NCBI RefSeq assembly: GCF_965638725.1
Contig: NC_134959.1
Span: forward strand, 16,333,917-16,397,916
Source of the DNA: Aptenodytes patagonicus
Lineage: Eukaryota > Chordata > Aves > Sphenisciformes > Spheniscidae
DNA length: 64,000 nucleotides
Reading direction: 5' to 3'
The position numbers were made by a program, and so were the translations under genes. The stretch's first letter is position 1; every line of letters begins with the position of its first letter. The notes beneath the pieces were generated by a model. That model did no database searches. It was not told where the DNA came from and saw nothing but the letters and a program-made list of their open reading frames with translations. Shown here piece after piece: positions 39,108-64,000 of this stretch.

Positions 39108-39145
39108 GGTGCGCCGGCGCCGAGCGGCGCGGCGGCCGCGGAGCC

Positions 39146-57947
<18,802 letters not shown>

Positions 57948-58735
57948 AACATCGAGGAACTTTAAACTAAGGTTTCCGTTACTGAATAATATTTTCAAAA
58001 AATATAACCGTTTTGAACTTCTAAAATTTATTGAGCAGAGCAGTTTTGCTTTCATATTAATACTGCATTTTTTTACGTTCAGTATTTTTATACTTCTGGG
58101 TTGATGCAATATGAAAGTCACATCAGCATAAAAAGACATAGCATACTTTGAGATTAAGTGTTAGCAGTGATAAGAATGTGCTCTTGCAGTCCTGAGGTCT
58201 GTACATAGCACCCCTGTCATTGTTTAGAAATTCTCACGTATCCTGGTGGAAAACTGTAATTGCATGAAAAAGTAATTTAGAGAATATTCTCGGTTACATG
58301 TCAGATCAAGAAAAAAATTTTAAAAGCTTAAGATATTTTTCGGGGAATCGAGCAGTGGCAGAATGTTCATATTTGCTATTTGCTCTTACCTATTTCTAGA
58401 ATTGCACGGGCACTTACGGCAAGCTTCTCAAGAGAAGTGTGTGACAAGGGTGTAGATTACTGTCAGCACTTGGATCTGTTACTTCATGAGGTTCATCAGA
58501 GAAAACTGTTTCAGATTCATTTATGATCAATTCAGTATGAAGGCTTTTTGCTGTGGAAATCAGTGTAAGAGGATCCTATGCTTATACGCAGCTCCCTGTT
58601 TTTACTTTATTTTGGTTGGTATTTCTGAAAATCAAGTCTCCTGATCTACTTTCTTCCTTGTAATTCTACGTCAGGATGAATTTGAATTCAGGGAAGTAGT
58701 AAACCTAATAAAAAGTAATTTTTTGTACTGAGGTA
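57948..58735 (+). other. HEATR3: HEATR3 3' UTR
   Basis: AT-rich sequence from the stop codon to just after an AATAAA at 58707-58712, with T-rich sequence following. I see no earlier AATAAA. The extent is inferred from this signal only. Confidence 0.65.
58707..58712 (+). terminator. Poly(A) signal (HEATR3)
   Basis: AATAAA about 760 bp after the HEATR3 stop, followed by TTTTTTGTACTG, a plausible downstream element. Confidence 0.65.
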
Positions 58736-59684
58736 TTATCTAAAGTAACTTTATAATTGCTTAAAATATCTTTTTCAAATATTTATGATAGGGATTTTTA
58801 AGCTGTAAAACACAGAAACTATTTTCAAAAAATGTCACTGATTCATGAAGATTGTATGTGAACTTCCATATATCAAAAGCTTTGGTTTTGTTTCTGTGAA
58901 TGAGGTCCTCTCATACACTTTTTTTTTTTAAGGAAAAAAAACCCCAACTAAACACAAAAGCATTTTGTTATGCTTATTTTTGAAATGGGAGGTTTTTTCC
59001 TCCCTCTTCTCTTATCATGCTGCCTTAGTACAGGCATCTAGTTTTTGGCAAAATTTTGCCCATGGTGTTAGGCATGGAATTACAAAGACCAAATTTGCTT
59101 GGTTTCTTAGATTTCAGTCTCTTAGATTGGAAAGCAGGCTCAGGAACTGACCAGATAACTTGCAAATGACTGACTTTATGAAATCCTGACGTATGGTATT
59201 TTGTCAGATGACAAATGCGAGAGAAAGTGAAAAATGAGTTTAAGCAGCTATACTGCCTGGAAGTCCTGTTACTGCTATTACTTTACAGGAGTTGGATGAA
59301 ATGTGTGGTGTGATGTGATGCGATGACTGTTAATCAAACGAGTGAGTGGGATTGGGAAGGCTCAAAGGCCATTGAGTCTGGCCTGGAGAAGTCCAGGAGA
59401 AGTCCTGAGGAGCATGGAGCGGTTGAAGGGTTATCCTGGGATTTGGCAGGGGCAGGCAGTGAAGAGGGCTGGCGTGTAACATCTGAGGAAAGAGTGGCTA
59501 GGTGGATTACGGTGTAAGACTGCACAGTGCATGGATTTTAATCCCAATGTTAGTTATACTTGCTGTACACTGAGGATAGTATAATATTAGCCTGATAAAG
59601 GCATTAGTATTTGTTTGGAGCACTTAAAAGGACTTTCACGCAGAAAGTTCTGCTCTCATTTTCTGGGTGCCACATTGAATTGCA
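58736..59684. other. Intergenic non-coding DNA
   Basis: No gene or element recognised. The frames at 59323-59525 on both strands overlap each other and look like chance. Confidence 0.5.
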
Positions 59685-60418
59685 GGGTGATCTAGGTTGG
59701 AAAGGATCTCTGGAGGTCTCTTAGTCCAGTCCCCTGCTCAAAGCAGGACTTACTTTGGAGTCAGATAGGTTGTGCTAGGCCTTGAGCATCTCCAAGGATG
59801 GAAACCCCCAACTCTGGACAGCCTTTTCCAGTGCTTGACTGCCCTCACTGTGAACACTTTTTTTTTTTTTTCTTTTCTTTTTCCCCTTGTACCTAGTAGG
59901 ACTTCCCCCTGCTGCAAAATGTGCCCCTTGTTCTTTGACTGCACACCACCAAGAAGAGTGTGCCTCCATCTCCTCTTATAACCCCCATTTTTGGTAGTTA
60001 AAAACAATTACATTCCCTTTTTCTCCAGGCTGAATAAACCCAGCTCCCTCAGCCTGTCCTTGTACATTGTGTGCTCTAGCCTTCTAACCATCTTGGTGGC
60101 CTTCTGCTTGACCTGCCCTACTGTGTCTTATACTGGGGGGCCCAAAATTGGACACAGTATTCCAGATGTGATCTCATGAGTGCTGAATAGAGGGAAGTAT
60201 CGGTTTTCTTGACCTGCTGGCCATGCTCCTGCTAATGCAGCCCATTATTTGTTAGCGTTCATCACTGCAAGGGTCCACTGGTGACTTCTCTTCAACTCAC
60301 TGTCCACCAGGACCCTTAGGTCCTTCTCTACAACGCTGTTCTTTGGCCATTCAGTCTAGAGCCTGCTCTGTTTAATGGGATTAGTATGTCCCAAGTGTAG
60401 GACTTTGCATTTTACATC
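59685..60418 (-). mobile_element. CR1 LINE fragment, antisense
   Basis: Read on the + strand, this begins with the reverse complement of the CR1 3' end (AGGTTGGAAAGGATCTCTGG, then TTAGTCCAGTCCCCTGCTC). It continues into the upstream region: GGCTGAATAAACCCAGCTCC, TCAGCCTGTCCTTGTA, GACCTGCTGGCCATGCTCC, and GTAGGACTTTGCATTT. The element therefore lies on the minus strand. A T-run near 59860-59875 and scattered differences show that it is an old, decayed copy. Confidence 0.9.
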
Positions 60419-63400
60419 AAATGTAGCAGTCAGAATCTGTTTCCTGGGGACTGTTAAAACAATTAAGTATGTTATTTTTTGTTTAGGTATGGGTTTTTTT
60501 AGGTTACTAATGAGAAGAAACATTTCATCTTCCAATATGAATCTGAAAGTCGCAGATAAATACGTAGAAGATCAGGCATCCATTAGAAAACCTGGTTTTC
60601 TCAATATAATCTATCAGGCCCTGTTTTTTTCCTTCAAGTGAAAAGACAGACTGTCATTTAGATCCTAAACTATTCCAGCAGTAGGAATGCATGGATTTTT
60701 TTTTTTTTGCTATGCACTAATCAGCTGAATGTCTTAAAAAAAAAAATTGTGTCATAAGAAGATAGGTGCATAGTAGGAACCATATCACTTGCAGAAGTCA
60801 ATGATTTTTAGTGCTTAAAATATTTGTTTCTATCTTCTGGTACACATGCCATTTCTAGCTAATAGCTGGAAGAGAAATAAGGACATGTGAAGGCATTTTG
60901 GTTTCTTGTGAGTTTATACTAAAACTCTTAACGTACAAAAAATAAAATAATCCCTTCACTTTTGTTTCATCTGAGGAGACCGGAGCACTTTAGTGAGTCT
61001 GTTTGGCTGAGGGCATGAAATACTGACAAGCTGGTGGTTCTGTCTCCAGCTCACCAGATACATTTGGGTTGATAAGAGGGGTAAGCTGTAGCTCTTGGGA
61101 GATTTTGTTGTTTTGTTAACCTCATCACTAATACTAAGGAAGCATGTATGTGATTTCCCGTGTCGTAAGATCTTTGCCAGTCTATTGCCCTTACCAGTGG
61201 CCCATAGCAAAATGGACCCCTCATCTGCCTTTGGGGTTTCTATGATATTACAGTTATCTAATAATAATTAGCCAACTGTGTATTTTGGTGTCCAGACTTT
61301 TATTTCTCTGAATGAGAAAATCTTACTCTATCACCTGCCTAGCTACCAGTTTAGTGTAACTTGCTCTTGGTGTCTAATGGAGGGCTTGTGACTGAATGAG
61401 AGGTAATAATTTTGTATGTTAATTTAGAGAGCATGTTCTGCTTGTAAGGGACAAGAGAGAAATTAATAGGAAAAGCATGGAAGACTTTTGAAGATTTTTG
61501 TCTATGGAAGACAAGGCAAGTTATCAGTGATTTAAAGAAGTGTCAGATGGGGGCCTAAAACCAGAAGAGATTTCTAAGTACAGAAGAGCTAAGCTGTAAG
61601 ATTGGGACTATAAAAGTTGTTCTGACACAGTTAAGAAAAATTAAGGCAGCAGCAGAAGTGATGATGTGGTGCAAATTAAATGTTTTGGGGGCTCTTTTGG
61701 CACTGGTTTATTTAAATAGGTTTATGGTAAGCTTGAGATGAAGACAAGATCCTTGACAGCCTACCAAGGCAGAGCCAGATCTTGAAGATACTTTGAGGGT
61801 GGCAGAAATTGGACTGATCTAGACAGTGTGCAGCATAACTAAATAGATGCTAAATAGATGTAAGTGATCTTCATCAGTTCATGTAATCACACAGATAAGA
61901 CTGGTACCAAAACAAGTATTTGAAACTGAATTTGTTTGCTTATCCTGGTCCTTAAGGCATCATCTGTCCGTGCTTCAATTAAAAACTACAATCCTTTGAC
62001 AGTATGGATTGCTGCTTTATTTGTCTTCCTGTCTGACACCTAGCACAACAGAATCTGGCTCTGAGTTGAGATTTTATACCAAAATAGGTGCTGAATTTAA
62101 GTCTGTCTATGCTATTAAGGAAGAAGTGTGAAGAGGGCTGTGTGCTCCCTGCCCTGTGCAGAAGCGGTAGGACCAGTGGCATCTGCTGTTGCTTTCGCCT
62201 CTCTGCAGCCTGCAGAATGTTGAATCCCCAACTGTGTAGATAAGGAGTTATCACTGCTATGTGGTTTTATTTTTGCTCTGTATGAAAAGAAACAAGTGGC
62301 AAGATTTAAATAAGCATTTGTTGTGAAGTACTTTTTATAAGTCATGCTTCGACATTCAGAAGATGGCTATATACCACATTATAGTCAATAGTTTTAACTA
62401 TTTGGGGTTTGTGGTGTGTGGTGAAGGTATTTTTTTGCACAGTATGTTTTTTTAAAGATTGTTGTCTTAAAGGAACAAGAATAACTTTAACCAGTACTAC
62501 TTGGCTTGGTTTTATGTTTGTAATTTGAGAGAAAATATAAAAAAAATCAGAGCACAGTAAAATTACAAAATGAGAACTGTGTCAGAGAACAAATTCATTT
62601 AAAATCTGTTTGTAGTTTAATTTTTATAAATGAAATGCATATCTTGTGGAATATTAACATAAAACAACCAACCAAAAATGCACATAAACTCAAGTTCTGT
62701 TTCCTTAGTAAGTAATTTTCAGTAAAAGCATTCCCAGAGGATTGGATAGAAACGTCTAGCTTTACCTTTACTGTTGCAAATTCAAATTCAGGCAATGGTA
62801 GTGGTAACTGAAAATAACGTAATTGTTCCTTTCTGGCACAGATGAATTGAGCAAACAATCTAAATATAGTTTGCGCTGGACATACTGTTAAGATCCATAA
62901 CATTAAGATAATTGGCAAAAACTGAAAACTCGACAGTCACAGCAGATTAAGGAACTTGAAGTTTTTCCACAAGGCCTGAAACATGGTGAGCCTTTCTGTT
63001 TGAAGAAGCTTTTACTTGAGTGGTGGGGGGTTTTTTGTCTAATTTCCAAATAAATTCAAACCATTAACTTTTGTACCTTCCGGGAAAAATAGCATGCTTC
63101 TAAATCAATTCACTCTAATTTCATTTTGTTTCTGTATTATTTTCAAAAGTTCCTTGTTTCTGTGAGAGGCATTTTGTCAGACATAATTCAGTGACCACAT
63201 AAAAACATAGTTTGAGACTTGCACACAAAGGATATGGTAAGACTTTTTTTTTCTTTCAGATCTGGGTGTCAGGAACTCCTTGCATTACTGTTATATTAAG
63301 GGCTTAAATCAAAATGCTTATGCACTGAAATAAGATACCATTGTAATAATCTGTATGCTGTTAGAACGATTGTGACTGCTACGTGGTTTCAACACAACGG

Positions 63401-64000
63401 AGGGTCCCGATGCAGCCCTGGGGTTGTGAGTCGCTCACGTAAATACCTATACCACTTTTAAAGATGCATTGGGATTTCGGTATACCTTCTCCTGATTTTG
63501 TGTTCCTTTTTTGACAAAAATCTTGGCGAGGATTCTTTGTTTTTTTTCTCCTCTGACACGTGAAAACTTTTTTGAACTTCTAAGGAAAATTGCATTGGCC
63601 TCTCCCCTCTTCCCCGCCCCGTGATGGCGAGTGAAAGGCACTTCCAGAATTTAACTGAAGAATGGCTGATTCAGCTAGAAAATGCATGATGTTTCTAAAT
63701 AACCTTTACTGAGAAGTTCTCTTTTTAGTAAGTAAAAGAGTTAAAGTTCAAAGTCATGATTAAAAAAATCACTTTGACCATATTCAAGTGGGGTTTTTTT
63801 TGTTGGGGGGGGGTTTGCTTTTTTTTTTTTAATACCCCGTCGGTACACTCCCTAATCTAAAGTCTCTGTGGTATCACACCACCTGTGTTGTGTCCTGGCT
63901 TTATTTGCTTCGGACTAGGGTTGCTACTGAGGAATCCCGTAAATTAATAAACCTCAGTCCTACAACAAAACTTGTTTATATTTATGTGCTATGAGTGTAG
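60419..64000. other. Intergenic non-coding DNA, right edge
   Basis: AT-rich sequence with T-runs and a G/T-rich tract at about 63788-63831. No CpG island or exon is visible, so the promoter of the next expected gene (TENT4B by synteny) must lie beyond the window. Confidence 0.5.

Noticed and set aside
60419-64000. Start of the neighbouring gene TENT4B, expected by synteny
   Set aside because: No CpG island or matching coding exon is seen before the right edge.

Overview
The window is vertebrate nuclear DNA, almost certainly from a bird. It has intron-split genes with GT-AG junctions, CpG-island promoters, CR1 LINE fragments carrying the typical avian 3' end (ATTCT-type tail), and two solo LTRs of a kind common in avian genomes. 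There are no operons, Shine-Dalgarno sites or CRISPR arrays. Most open frames longer than 60 codons are chance frames.

Two protein-coding genes can be assembled completely from the sequence, both on the + strand. CNEP1R1 (31624-37267, 6 coding exons, 125 aa) encodes the regulatory subunit of the nuclear-envelope lipin phosphatase. HEATR3 (39146-57947, 15 coding exons, 675 aa) encodes the HEAT/ARM-repeat carrier and chaperone of ribosomal protein uL18/RPL5. The pair sits in the same order and orientation as on human chromosome 16q12.1, where TENT4B follows. TENT4B is not reached here. The genes are packed tightly: the last CNEP1R1 poly(A) signal lies about 650 bp before the HEATR3 start codon.

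Layout. 1-3.9 kb: non-coding. 3.9-4.35 kb: a CpG island with no recognisable gene and a strong CTCF-type motif. 4.35-30.8 kb: AT-rich intergenic DNA with one solo LTR (23665-24256), a few short repeats and some candidate regulatory palindromes, but no exon I can support. 31.0-32.0 kb: CpG island and CNEP1R1 exon 1, with possible divergent minus-strand splice donors. 33.98-38.5 kb: the rest of CNEP1R1. 38.9-39.8 kb: HEATR3 CpG island with an NRF1-type site and an E-box. 40.8-58.7 kb: HEATR3 exons 2-15 and 3' UTR. HEATR3 introns hold a CR1 fragment, a second solo LTR in sense orientation, and a degenerate tRNA-like relic. 58.7-64 kb: intergenic, with an antisense CR1 copy.

I found no clear novel multi-gene system. 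The most useful leads are a 102-bp HEATR3 intron that is open in frame, so retaining it would insert 34 residues. Next are a sense LTR with a poly(A) signal just after HEATR3 exon 6, the orphan CpG island with its CTCF motif, and in-frame upstream ATGs ahead of both start codons.
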